From Peptostreptococcaceae bacterium pGA-8 (GTDB taxonomy: Bacteria; Bacillota; Clostridia; Peptostreptococcales; Anaerovoracaceae), in contig FONK01000001.1 of assembly GCA_900112915.1 (NCBI GenBank), positions 147,256 to 211,255 of the forward strand: DNA of 64,000 nucleotides. Direction: 5' to 3'. Each line of letters begins with the position of its first letter. Within the stretch, counting starts at the first letter, position 1. This document shows positions 40,085-49,099 of this stretch, piece after piece. The position numbers were made by a program, and so were the translations under genes. The notes beneath the pieces were generated by a model. It was not told where the DNA came from, did not search any database, and was given only the letters and a program-made list of their open reading frames with translations.

Positions 40085-41693
40085 AAGATACAGGTATACC
40101 GTCAGCGGACTGAAGCTTGATGTTAACAAGTGGTTAGAGGCCGGCTACGATGACAATAGAGAAGCTAGAATAGTAGATTTTCTTAAGGGGCAGCTGAGCA
40201 AAAAACTTGGGATTTCCAAGGATAAGCTTTTTGACCTTCAGCTCATTAAGGAATCAATAGATGCGAGAAAAAAAGATAATATTAATTTCACATACACAGT
40301 GGATTTTTCTTTGGGATTTACAGCAAAAAAGCTAAAGGAAGCATCGAAGAGGGTATACGAGGATGTTCCCTATGGAAGTGAAGCTTGTCAGCATAGACCG
40401 CTGGTTGTAGGCTTCGGCCCCTGTGGCATGATGGCATCTCTTTTGTTGGCTGAGAGGGGATTTAAGCCGATTGTAATTGAGAGAGGCAAATCCGTTGATA
40501 AGAGAGCTGAAGATGTGGAGAGATTTTGGAATGAGAGAATTCTGGATGAAAATTCCAATGTTCAGTTCGGTGCAGGCGGAGCAGGGACATTTTCTGATGG
40601 AAAGCTGACTACCGGAATCAAGGATTTACGAATTAGAAAGGTGCTTAAGGATTTTGTGGAGCTTGGAGCGCCTAAGGATATTTTGTACAAGGGAAAGCCT
40701 CATATTGGAACTGATGTGCTGAGAGAGGTTGTAAAAAATCTGGAGAAAAGGATAACTTCTCTAGGGGGGAAAATACTTTATTCTACATGCTTTGAGCATA
40801 TGGAATTTGGGACGGATGGGAAGCTTAATGCCATTGAGGCTATTGATATCAAATCCGGTGAAAAAATAAAAATATTGTGTAATGAGTTGATTTTAGCCAT
40901 AGGTCATAGTGCCAGAGATACCTTCAGCAATCTCTATAACCAGGGTGTTGTAATGGAGCAAAAGCCTTTTTCTATCGGAGTCAGAATTGAGCATCCTCAA
41001 GAAATTATTGATATGGCTCAGTATGGCAGCACAGGTATTTTGCCGCCGGCTGACTACAAATTAAACCACAGATGCGAAAATGGACGGGGTGTGTATACCT
41101 TTTGTATGTGCCCGGGAGGCCATGTAATTATGGCGGCTTCTAAGGACAAAACAGTGGTAACCAACGGGATGAGCAACAGAAGCAGGGATAGTGGAGTTGC
41201 GAACAGCGGTCTTTTGTGCGATGTGAGAACTTCAGATTTTGAAAGTGACCATGCTTTAGCCGGTGTTGAATTTCAGGAAAGGTATGAAAGGCTCGCCTTT
41301 GAAAATGGCGGAGGAAATTATTTGCCACCTAAATGTACATGGAAAGAGTTTAAGGGCAAGGGTGATAATTCTGTAAGGGTTAAAAATTCATTGCCGGAAT
41401 TTGCTGTAGATGCCATTTTAGAGGCAATGCCGAATTTAGGAAGGAAATTAAAGGGCTTTGATATGGATGAGGCTGTTTTTACAGCCGTTGAAACACGAAG
41501 CTCATCTCCTGTAAGATTCCATAGAAATGAAGGTATGGAAGGTTATATCGACAGTGCGGATAATGAGAGGGTCCTTTTAAAGGGCTTCTATCCTTGCGGA
41601 GAAGGGGCAGGCTATGCCGGTGGAATAATCTCAGCCGCTTGTGATGGAATCAAAGCAGCTGAGACTATAATCAGAAAATATAATGTTTTTTAA
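40077..41693 (+). CDS. Uncharacterised FAD-dependent dehydrogenase
   Basis: A 538-residue protein of the COG2509 type: a short N-terminal domain (1-95), then VVGFGPCGMMASLLLAERG for FAD binding, ENSNVQFGAGGAGTFSDGKL, and MCPGGHVIMAAS; it ends FYPCGEGAGYAGGIISAACD. ATG 40077 lies within the end of the preceding gene; GGAAGGG is 9 nt upstream. The two flavoproteins are cotranscribed. A hairpin follows at 41714. Confidence 0.85.
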   Translation: MTRRYRYTVSGLKLDVNKWLEAGYDDNREARIVDFLKGQLSKKLGISKDKLFDLQLIKESIDARKKDNINFTYTVDFSLGFTAKKLKEASKRVYEDVPYGSEACQHRPLVVGFGPCGMMASLLLAERGFKPIVIERGKSVDKRAEDVERFWNERILDENSNVQFGAGGAGTFSDGKLTTGIKDLRIRKVLKDFVELGAPKDILYKGKPHIGTDVLREVVKNLEKRITSLGGKILYSTCFEHMEFGTDGKLNAIEAIDIKSGEKIKILCNELILAIGHSARDTFSNLYNQGVVMEQKPFSIGVRIEHPQEIIDMAQYGSTGILPPADYKLNHRCENGRGVYTFCMCPGGHVIMAASKDKTVVTNGMSNRSRDSGVANSGLLCDVRTSDFESDHALAGVEFQERYERLAFENGGGNYLPPKCTWKEFKGKGDNSVRVKNSLPEFAVDAILEAMPNLGRKLKGFDMDEAVFTAVETRSSSPVRFHRNEGMEGYIDSADNERVLLKGFYPCGEGAGYAGGIISAACDGIKAAETIIRKYNVF

Positions 41694-41713
41694 TAATAAG
41701 TCTGTTGAAGAGG

Positions 41714-41740
41714 AGCCTTGTAGCTTATACAAGGCTTTTT
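41714..41740 (+). terminator. Terminator of the flavoprotein operon, overlapping gpmI
   Basis: AGCCTTGTA (41714-41722) pairs with TACAAGGCT (41728-41736), followed by TTTT. The last codons and stop of gpmI on the other strand lie within it. Confidence 0.75.
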
Positions 41741-43260
41741 CCTGTCATTTCCGCAGGTATTGGAAGTCCCATGAGTTTTAGCAGAGTAGGCGCAATGTCA
41801 CATAGCCTTCCACCATCTGCCAGAGCTCTCGGCTCATTGGAAATATGCACAAGAGGAACTTGGTTTAATGAATGGGAAGTGACTACATTGCCATTTTCAT
41901 CAAGCATTACATCCGCATTACCGTGGTCAGCTGTTAAAAGAAGTTGGCCGTTCCTTGCAAGAACAGCGGCTGCAATTTTTGGAACCAACCGATCCATGGT
42001 TTCAATGGCCTTAACAGCTGCTTCCATAACTCCTGTATGTCCTACCATATCAGGGTTTGCAAAGTTCAATATAATTACATCGTATTTGTCCGATTCGATG
42101 GCTTCAATGACCCTTTCACAAACTGCGGGTGCACTCATTTCCGGCTGCATATCATAGGTCGGAACCTTCGGCGAAGGCACCAAAATCCTATCCTCACCCA
42201 CCTCAGGTTCCTCAACGCCCCCGTTAAAAAAGAAGGTCACGTGGGCGTATTTTTCCGTTTCGGCGATATGAAGCTGCTTCAATCCCAGCTTAGAGATGTA
42301 TTCGCCGAAAGTATTGCTTATGGTCTCCGGCGGATAAGCAATACTGACTCCGTCAATAGTAGCGTCATATCGGGTCATGGTTACATAAGACAAGTCGTTA
42401 CAGGTCTTGATCCTTTTAAATCCGATGAAATCCTTATCTACAAAGGCTCTGGTAATTTCCCTCGCCCTGTCGGGTCTAAAATTGAACATGATTACAGAAT
42501 CATCAGAAGAAATTGTCTCTGAGCCGCTTATAAAGCTCGGCTTAACGAACTCATCAGCCTCACCTCGATTATAGGCATCCTTAAGAGCGGCTTCAGCGCT
42601 GTCATAAACCAATACGTTGGACATGGACTCCCCTAGAGTCATTGTATCATAGGCCAGTTGAATTCTGTCCCATCTCTTATCCCTATCCATGGCATAATAT
42701 CTACCGGAAATGGTGGCAATTTTTCCAAGCTGCAGCTTAGACATTTCATCCTCAAGAGTGGCAATATACCCTCCGGCACACGTAGGAGGAACATCACGCC
42801 CATCCAAAAAGCAATGTACATAGACCCTATCAAGTCCCTTACGCTTTGCCAGGTGCAAAAGTGCAATAAGATGATCTATGTGGCTGTGAACGCCGCCGTC
42901 GGACAACAGACCCATTAGATGAAGAGCGGCGTTTTTGTTCTTAGCCTGCTCCATTGCCATAAGTATATTGGTATTTTTAAAGAAGTCACCATCCTCAATT
43001 TCCTTGCTGATTCGTGTCAGCTCCTGGTAGACTACTCTACCGGCACCTATGTTCAGGTGCCCCACCTCCGAATTGCCCATCTGCCCCTCAGGAAGACCAA
43101 CGGCAAGTCCGGAGGCCAGGAGTCTTGTATGAGGATATTTATTAAATATCTCATCAATATTCGGTGTTTTAGCTTGAGCAATGGCATTGCCATAGCTGCT
43201 TTCGTTAATTCCAAATCCATCTAAAATCATTAGCATTGTAGGTTTTTTTCTTGTATTCAT
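41725..43260 (-). CDS. gpmI: 2,3-bisphosphoglycerate-independent phosphoglycerate mutase
   Basis: A 511-residue enzyme that interconverts 3- and 2-phosphoglycerate in glycolysis. Metal-binding D and S are in LMILDGFGINESSYGNA (10-26), MGNSEVGHLNIGAGR, FLDGRDVPP, FNFRPDRARE, and the second metal cluster in ITADHGNADVM-type LLTADHGNADVMLD. ATG 43260 follows AAGGAGAAGC. The gene lies opposite addA; divergent promoters seem to overlap between 43300 and 43335. The terminator of the flavoprotein operon overlaps its 3' end. Confidence 0.95.
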   Translation of the reverse strand: MNTRKKPTMLMILDGFGINESSYGNAIAQAKTPNIDEIFNKYPHTRLLASGLAVGLPEGQMGNSEVGHLNIGAGRVVYQELTRISKEIEDGDFFKNTNILMAMEQAKNKNAALHLMGLLSDGGVHSHIDHLIALLHLAKRKGLDRVYVHCFLDGRDVPPTCAGGYIATLEDEMSKLQLGKIATISGRYYAMDRDKRWDRIQLAYDTMTLGESMSNVLVYDSAEAALKDAYNRGEADEFVKPSFISGSETISSDDSVIMFNFRPDRAREITRAFVDKDFIGFKRIKTCNDLSYVTMTRYDATIDGVSIAYPPETISNTFGEYISKLGLKQLHIAETEKYAHVTFFFNGGVEEPEVGEDRILVPSPKVPTYDMQPEMSAPAVCERVIEAIESDKYDVIILNFANPDMVGHTGVMEAAVKAIETMDRLVPKIAAAVLARNGQLLLTADHGNADVMLDENGNVVTSHSLNQVPLVHISNEPRALADGGRLCDIAPTLLKLMGLPIPAEMTGKSLV

Positions 43261-43303
43261 AAAGCTTCTCCTTTTCTTGAAAACTTGTGCTTCCACAATT
43301 TTG

Positions 43304-43332
43304 TTCAATTATAGCAGAGAATTTGATATAAT
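43304..43332 (+). promoter_or_regulatory. Promoter of addA
   Basis: TTCAAT (43304-43309), 17 bp, TATAAT (43327-43332), with the ATG about 80 nt downstream. A reverse-strand TATAAT at 43313-43308 suggests the gpmI promoter overlaps it. Confidence 0.5.
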
Positions 43333-43411
43333 AAAAGTGCAGAAATTCTAGCTTGTAGGATTTAGATATTTCAGTGTCGAAATTTAGTATTTTATTGAAA
43401 ATGGTGCAAAA

Positions 43412-46400
43412 ATGAAGTGGAATACAGAGCAGGCTCAGGCCATAAATACGAGAGAAAAAAACATATTAGTCGCTGCTGCAGCGGGCTCAGGCAAGACAGC
43501 AGTTCTTGTCGAGAGGATAGTCCGAATCATCTTGGGATACGATCCTGATAAGGGGGAGTCCTTTGAGAAAACGCCTATTGATAAGATGTTAATTGTAACC
43601 TTCACAAAGGCGGCCGCTTCGGAAATGAAGGCGAAGATAAGGAAGGCCATCAAGGAAGCTATTAATAATTCTCATGACGAGGCGGAAACAGCTATTCTTA
43701 AGGAGCAGCTTGAGCTTCTGCCGAGAGCGCAGATAAGCACCTTCCACTCCTTTGCCCTTACAGTAATAAAGGAATTCTTTCATTTGGCGGAAAACCTTGA
43801 ACCTGGCTTCACCCTGGCAGATGAAGCTGAAACAAGGTTGATGAAGGAACAGGCCATTAATGAATTGATAGAAAAGCATTTTGAAGATCCGAGTGATGAA
43901 TTTATTGAATTCATGGATTGCTATAGCAATGGCAGAAATTTTCATGAGGTTGAAAGATTAATTACAGAATACCACGAGTATCTGAGAAACCTTCCTGATT
44001 ATAAAGAGCAGTTTGAGGCTATGGCAGGAAATTTAAATATGTCTAAGGAAGAATTTCTGCAAAGCGGCATTGCGGATATTGTCTTTTCCATGGCTAGGAA
44101 AAGGGCAGAAAAGGCAGCGGAGCTGTTCGGTCAGGCGATTGATATTTTAAAGGACAGTGAGATTGCCAAGTATCCTGAGGCGCTTCAGTCTGATAGGCTT
44201 GATAATGCCATGAACATAATCAGCTGTGCGGACCGGAGAGACTGGGATGGAATTTGCAAAAATTGTTTTTTAAAGGATGTCAGATTTTCAGTGGCAAAAA
44301 AAAGTCGTCCTGAAGAGGCGGAGCGATACGCTGCAATTAAGGATGAGGTTGCAGGTCTTAGAGATGCAGGACAAAAGCTTATTAAAGAAATCGGCGAAAT
44401 GTTCCTGGCAGATCTGAAAGGGCGAGGCTCAGATGTCAATAGGGGTATGAGCTTGGATGAGCAGCTGGAGGAAATGAGCCGGCTGAAGCCGACTATAGAT
44501 TTTTTTGGAAAACTGATTTGGGAATTTGACGAAATTTTTCAGAGCTACAAAAGGGAAGAAGGTCTGATAGATTTCAACGATATTGAGCATATCTCCATTG
44601 GAATGCTGAAAAATCCGGAGGTTGCAGCCTACTACAGAGACAAGTTTAAGTATATTTTTGTCGACGAATATCAGGACACAAACCTTCTTCAGGAGGAAGT
44701 AATATGCCTTATTTCCGGGGATAATAACCTTTTCATGGTTGGAGATGTAAAGCAGTCAATATATAAATTCAGAAATGCCGAGCCTGAAATATTCATAGAC
44801 AAGTATGAAAAATACGCTTCAGGGGCTGATTTGAAGTCTGTAAAAATAGATTTAAACAGAAACTTCAGAAGCAAGCCGGAAATTTTGAACTGCGTAAATG
44901 AAACCTTCCAAGGCGTAATGGCGGGATATGATAATAGTGCCAAGCTTTATCCGGGCTTTGAATACGAAAACCATATTGAAAATGCTCCGGTTTTATATGA
45001 AATTAAAAATGACGGCGACGAGAAGCCCGATGCCCTTGAGGAGTTAAAGAATGCTGAAATAGAAGCCTTGGCAATAGCTAAAATAATAAAGGAGAATTTA
45101 GGGCGTCGATTTTACGATACAAAAAAGCAGCAATCCAGGACTTTGATGCTGAAGGACATCGTGATACTTTCAAGGGCAATGAGAACCTATGGAGCTGAAG
45201 TTTACAATGTCTTGATGAATGAAGGCATAGACGCCTATATTAACAGCGGCGACGGGTATTTTGATACTCTGGAGATTAGAATTTTTCTGAATCTGATGAA
45301 GATAATCGACAATAGAAGGCAGGATGTTGAGCTTTTATCGGTAATTCATTCGGAAATATTTAATTTTTCCTTTGATGAAATGGCGAGAATAAGAGCTGAG
45401 GCGGGATCCAATATGAGCTACTATAAGGCTATGACCTACTATGGGGAAAACGGTGAAAGCTTGGACCTGAAAAATAAGGTTAGGGATACAATGGATAAGC
45501 TGGATTATTGGTCGGACAAGCTTTGCAAAGCACCCCTTTCATCATGGCTTTGGGATATTCTCATGGAATCAGGATTCTATATTTTTGCAGGAGCTATGCC
45601 GGGGGGAAGACAGCGGCAGGCAAATCTGAGAGCCTTGGTTCAAAAAGCCGGAGTCTTTGAATCTACTGGCGATGGAACTTTATATAGCTTTATTTCATAT
45701 TTAGAGAAAATTGAAGAGAATAAAAACCTCTCTATGGGAGAGTCAAAAATCGTCAGTGAGAACGATAATTTAGTTCGCATGATGACAATACATAAGAGCA
45801 AAGGATTGGAATTCCCGATGGTTATCATTGCCGGCTTTAACCGTAAGGGACAAAAGGGCGGCGGTATCTCGGTTCATAAGGATGTTGGAGTTGCTCTGAA
45901 CCTTGTTGACGGAAAAGAGGGTTGGAGCAAGAAAACTCTGATGACAAGGTTAATTGAGGAAAAAAGGCGAGTGGAGGAATATGAGGAAAATCTCAGAGTT
46001 TTATATGTCGCCCTCACAAGGCCTACGGATTTTCTTTTTGCTACAGCCCTGATAGGCAATAAAAAAGGTACCGACTCCTTTTATGAAATGGTCAGCTGGC
46101 CGGGAAAAAGAGAGGTAATCCCGGCAGAGGCCTTAGTGTATGAGACCGATGACAGGGCTGATTCCCATATAGACGGAAGCAATAATAGAAGATATATTGA
46201 ACCTTTAGACGATGGGATTTATGAAGGACAGCCCACAAAGGAAGTCATGGAAGAAGTATATAGACGGATGAGCTATAGATATCCTTATGCTAAAGCAGGA
46301 GAGCTGAAATCAAAGTACTCCGTTTCAGAGCTTAATTCTGAAGCTTCACAGGAGAGGGCGGAGAAGGAGGCTCTACAGGGTGAGCTTGTTTCCAGACTGA

Positions 46401-46966
46401 TTCTTGAAATGCCGAAGTTCATGAGAGAATCTGCAAAACTGAATTCTGCTCAGAGAGGAATAATATATCATGGAATTATGGAGAAGCTTGACCTTAGATA
46501 TGCGGGAGATTTAGAGTATGTTAACGGGGCGTGCGACTCTTTTGTGGAGAAGGGAATTTTCACTGAGGAAGAGATTTCTCAGATAGATAAAAACAAGATT
46601 GCAGCCTTTGCGAAGACGGGCTTAGGTAAGCGAATGGCAGAGGCTTTTGAGAGAGGGGAGCTGAAACGGGAAAAATCCTTTGTTCTTGAGTTTGAAAAGG
46701 ATGGGGAAAAGGTTTTGACTCAGGGTATAATTGACTGCTTCTTTAAGGAACGAACAGATGAAGGGGAGGAGTATCTGGTCCTTGTGGACTATAAAACCAA
46801 CAGGTTCGATATGGGGAAAATAGCTGAAGAAAGCCATAGACTCAGAGAGCTTTATAAGGTGCAGATGGAATACTATTCTAAGGCGTTGGAGGAGGGCTAC
46901 GGTCTTAAGGTAAGAGAGAAATATCTGTATCTTTTTGATGCCTCCATGGAGCTTGAAATAAGTTAA
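43412..46966 (+). CDS. addA: ATP-dependent helicase/nuclease subunit A
   Basis: A 1184-residue UvrD-type helicase with a C-terminal nuclease, as in AddA of the AddAB recombination-repair complex. Walker A is VAAAAGSGKTAVLVERI (20-36); further motifs are VDEYQDTN, LNRNFRSKPEI, MTIHKSKGLEFPMV and LRVLYVALTRPTD. The nuclease domain (about 1010-1184) has GIIYHGIMEKLD and the catalytic LVLVDYKTNR. AddA normally works with AddB, encoded just upstream; here no addB is near, as gpmI lies upstream on the other strand. The partner must be elsewhere in the genome. ATG start, weak ribosome site. Confidence 0.95.
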   Translation: MKWNTEQAQAINTREKNILVAAAAGSGKTAVLVERIVRIILGYDPDKGESFEKTPIDKMLIVTFTKAAASEMKAKIRKAIKEAINNSHDEAETAILKEQLELLPRAQISTFHSFALTVIKEFFHLAENLEPGFTLADEAETRLMKEQAINELIEKHFEDPSDEFIEFMDCYSNGRNFHEVERLITEYHEYLRNLPDYKEQFEAMAGNLNMSKEEFLQSGIADIVFSMARKRAEKAAELFGQAIDILKDSEIAKYPEALQSDRLDNAMNIISCADRRDWDGICKNCFLKDVRFSVAKKSRPEEAERYAAIKDEVAGLRDAGQKLIKEIGEMFLADLKGRGSDVNRGMSLDEQLEEMSRLKPTIDFFGKLIWEFDEIFQSYKREEGLIDFNDIEHISIGMLKNPEVAAYYRDKFKYIFVDEYQDTNLLQEEVICLISGDNNLFMVGDVKQSIYKFRNAEPEIFIDKYEKYASGADLKSVKIDLNRNFRSKPEILNCVNETFQGVMAGYDNSAKLYPGFEYENHIENAPVLYEIKNDGDEKPDALEELKNAEIEALAIAKIIKENLGRRFYDTKKQQSRTLMLKDIVILSRAMRTYGAEVYNVLMNEGIDAYINSGDGYFDTLEIRIFLNLMKIIDNRRQDVELLSVIHSEIFNFSFDEMARIRAEAGSNMSYYKAMTYYGENGESLDLKNKVRDTMDKLDYWSDKLCKAPLSSWLWDILMESGFYIFAGAMPGGRQRQANLRALVQKAGVFESTGDGTLYSFISYLEKIEENKNLSMGESKIVSENDNLVRMMTIHKSKGLEFPMVIIAGFNRKGQKGGGISVHKDVGVALNLVDGKEGWSKKTLMTRLIEEKRRVEEYEENLRVLYVALTRPTDFLFATALIGNKKGTDSFYEMVSWPGKREVIPAEALVYETDDRADSHIDGSNNRRYIEPLDDGIYEGQPTKEVMEEVYRRMSYRYPYAKAGELKSKYSVSELNSEASQERAEKEALQGELVSRLILEMPKFMRESAKLNSAQRGIIYHGIMEKLDLRYAGDLEYVNGACDSFVEKGIFTEEEISQIDKNKIAAFAKTGLGKRMAEAFERGELKREKSFVLEFEKDGEKVLTQGIIDCFFKERTDEGEEYLVLVDYKTNRFDMGKIAEESHRLRELYKVQMEYYSKALEEGYGLKVREKYLYLFDASMELEIS

Positions 46967-46971
46967 AACTA

Positions 46972-47005
46972 TTGAAATTTTACAACTTTTAGGGTAAAAT
47001 ACCCT
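46972..47005 (+). promoter_or_regulatory. Promoter of the cdaA operon with palindrome over the -10
   Basis: TTGAAA (46972-46977), 17 bp, TAAAAT (46995-47000). The 15-bp palindrome AGGGTAAAATACCCT (46991-47005) covers the -10 box and could be an operator, or a short hairpin. Confidence 0.55.
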
Positions 47006-47051
47006 TAGCGTATTGTAATTTTATATCAAATGGTAAGTACAGGGGATTACT

Positions 47052-47903
47052 ATGGAGAGTTTTTTAGATAACATAACTTCGAATATTGGGATTACAGATG
47101 CTTTGGACATTTTAATTGTCAGCTTTGTAATCTATAAGATACTCGGATTTATACAGGAATCAAGAGCCCAGCAGCTGGTAAAAGGCTTGCTGGTTCTTGT
47201 GGTTGCCTTCTTTGCGTCCGACTGGTTGCATTTATACACCTTGCACTGGATTTTAAAGGGAACCGTAACCTTGGGGGTAATTGCTTTGGTTGTAGTTTTT
47301 CAGCCTGAACTCAGAAGGGGCCTTGAGTATGTGGGGCAGAGCAAAATCGTAAAGCCCTTCAGTCAGATTGACAGCGACGAAGCTAAGCAAATCATCGACC
47401 ACATTATAACTGCCGTTTTGTATTTTTCTCAGACCAATACAGGGGCACTTTTGGTATTTGAGAGGGAAACTCCGCTTAAGGATTTCAGCGATACCGGGAC
47501 TATAATAAACGCATATATCTCAGCTCAGATGCTGGGAAATATTTTCTACGAGGGGGCACCGCTCCATGACGGTGCGGTTATCCTCAGAAGCGGGAGAATC
47601 TTTGCAGCCGGGTGTGTTTTACCCTTAACTGGCAACAAGGATCTTGATCCGGAGCTTGGCACAAGGCATAGAGCGGGGATTGGTATCACTGAAAATTCTG
47701 ATGCTTTAACAATAATTGTCAGTGAAGAAACCGGCACGATTTCCCTAGCTGACCATGGAAAGCTGACGAGAAATCTTAAGAGAACAGACTTGGAGGAGAT
47801 TCTTTTCAGCCTTTACATAGGCGGTCAGGAGTCCGACTCTTTTGCCATAAACAATCTTGGAAGAATTTTGGATAAGCTGGGGAGGAAGAAGGATGCTCAG
47901 TAA
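47052..47903 (+). CDS. cdaA: Diadenylate cyclase CdaA
   Basis: A 283-residue membrane enzyme making c-di-AMP from two ATP. Three N-terminal helices (about 15-33, 40-58, 63-85) are followed by the DAC domain with its signature APLHDGAVI (about 170-178) and GTRHRAGIGITE (about 203-214). It is the first gene of cdaA-cdaR-glmM-glmS. Its end overlaps cdaR by 11 nt. c-di-AMP controls potassium and cell-wall balance, and GlmM is known to inhibit CdaA in Firmicutes. Confidence 0.95.
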   Translation: MESFLDNITSNIGITDALDILIVSFVIYKILGFIQESRAQQLVKGLLVLVVAFFASDWLHLYTLHWILKGTVTLGVIALVVVFQPELRRGLEYVGQSKIVKPFSQIDSDEAKQIIDHIITAVLYFSQTNTGALLVFERETPLKDFSDTGTIINAYISAQMLGNIFYEGAPLHDGAVILRSGRIFAAGCVLPLTGNKDLDPELGTRHRAGIGITENSDALTIIVSEETGTISLADHGKLTRNLKRTDLEEILFSLYIGGQESDSFAINNLGRILDKLGRKKDAQ

Positions 47904-49080
47904 TAAAAAAGTTAACCTGATAATTTCTCTGCTGGTTGCCATTGTTCTTTGGGGTTATGTTGTGGGAGAAATTAATCCGGAGATCAGCAAGACTTTTAGG
48001 GATTTGCCTATTAACTATCTCAACGAGGGGCAGCTTGCTGAAAAGGGTATGGCTGTTGCAAGCATAAGCAATGAGAAGGTAAATATAACCGTTAAAGGTG
48101 AACGCTCAAGAATTCACAAGATGGACAACGGGGATGTAGTTCCAAGCGTTGACCTTTCTGATGCTGCCAAGGGCGACAATGAATATAAAATAGGCGTTAA
48201 GGTTCCCGATAATGTAACTGTTGAAAATAGAAGCATCAGCAAGGTCGTTGTAAAAATAGAAACCTTGATTTCCGAAAAGAGAGATGTAAGAGTATCCTAT
48301 AGTGGAGCGTTTAATGAGGGCAACGAAGGCATAACTCTTTCCAATGATACCGAAACGGTTCAGATTAGCGGTGCCAAGAGCAATGTGGAAAAGGTAAAAT
48401 ATGTTCGTGCACAAATAAATTCTGAGAAGCTGGGCAACACTGCCGCAAGCTTTAAGGTTGAGCTTCTTCCTGTAGATTCAGCCGGAAAAGTGGTAGAGCA
48501 TATCAGTCTTGATGTGAATACTGCAGAGATCAGCGCTGTTCTCGGCAAAACCAAGGATGTTGAATTGGAGGTTCCCGTAACCGGTCAGGACTCAGGCGTG
48601 AAGGAGAAATCCGTAAGTGCGCCAAAGAGCATTACAATTAAAGGTCTTGCCTCAACTGTTGACGGAATAAGCAAAATTACCGCAGAGTCCATCGATGTCT
48701 CAGGTATTACAGAGACGACAAATGTAGACATTATTCCGATACTGCCTGAGGGCGTTGAAATTTCCGATAAATCCAAAAAGCTCAAGGCAACAGTCAATGT
48801 AATCGAATTAGAAAGCAAGAGCTTCTCATATGAAAATGATGAAATAAAAATAGTTGGAACTGAAAACGGACATATAGGCAAGGTTACCGGAAAGGTAGGT
48901 GTAACTGTGTCCGGAAAGAAAAAGCAGCTTAATGCCATCAGCAAAGGCGACATTGAGCTGACGGTAGATTTGTCCGGACTAGGTACAGGCACTCATTCCG
49001 TAGAGGTTAAGGCTTCATTAAGGAAGGAGCATAGCTCGTTAATTTTAGATCCGACCTATGTAACCGTTGAAATCGAATAA
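47893..49080 (+). CDS. cdaR: CdaA regulatory protein CdaR (YbbR domains)
   Basis: A 395-residue protein with one N-terminal membrane helix (about 7-25, LIISLLVAIVLWGYVV) and four YbbR repeats outside the membrane (about 45-120, 130-210, 215-290 and 310-395). It binds CdaA and adjusts its activity. ATG 47893 has GGAGGAAGAAGG upstream, within the end of cdaA. Confidence 0.9.
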   Translation: MLSNKKVNLIISLLVAIVLWGYVVGEINPEISKTFRDLPINYLNEGQLAEKGMAVASISNEKVNITVKGERSRIHKMDNGDVVPSVDLSDAAKGDNEYKIGVKVPDNVTVENRSISKVVVKIETLISEKRDVRVSYSGAFNEGNEGITLSNDTETVQISGAKSNVEKVKYVRAQINSEKLGNTAASFKVELLPVDSAGKVVEHISLDVNTAEISAVLGKTKDVELEVPVTGQDSGVKEKSVSAPKSITIKGLASTVDGISKITAESIDVSGITETTNVDIIPILPEGVEISDKSKKLKATVNVIELESKSFSYENDEIKIVGTENGHIGKVTGKVGVTVSGKKKQLNAISKGDIELTVDLSGLGTGTHSVEVKASLRKEHSSLILDPTYVTVEIE

Positions 49081-49099
49081 ATTTGGAGGTATAGATATA

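Noticed and set aside
41944..42522. Forward-strand open frame of 192 codons inside gpmI
   Set aside because: It lies fully within the well-conserved gpmI coding sequence, has no ribosome site and no recognisable domain.
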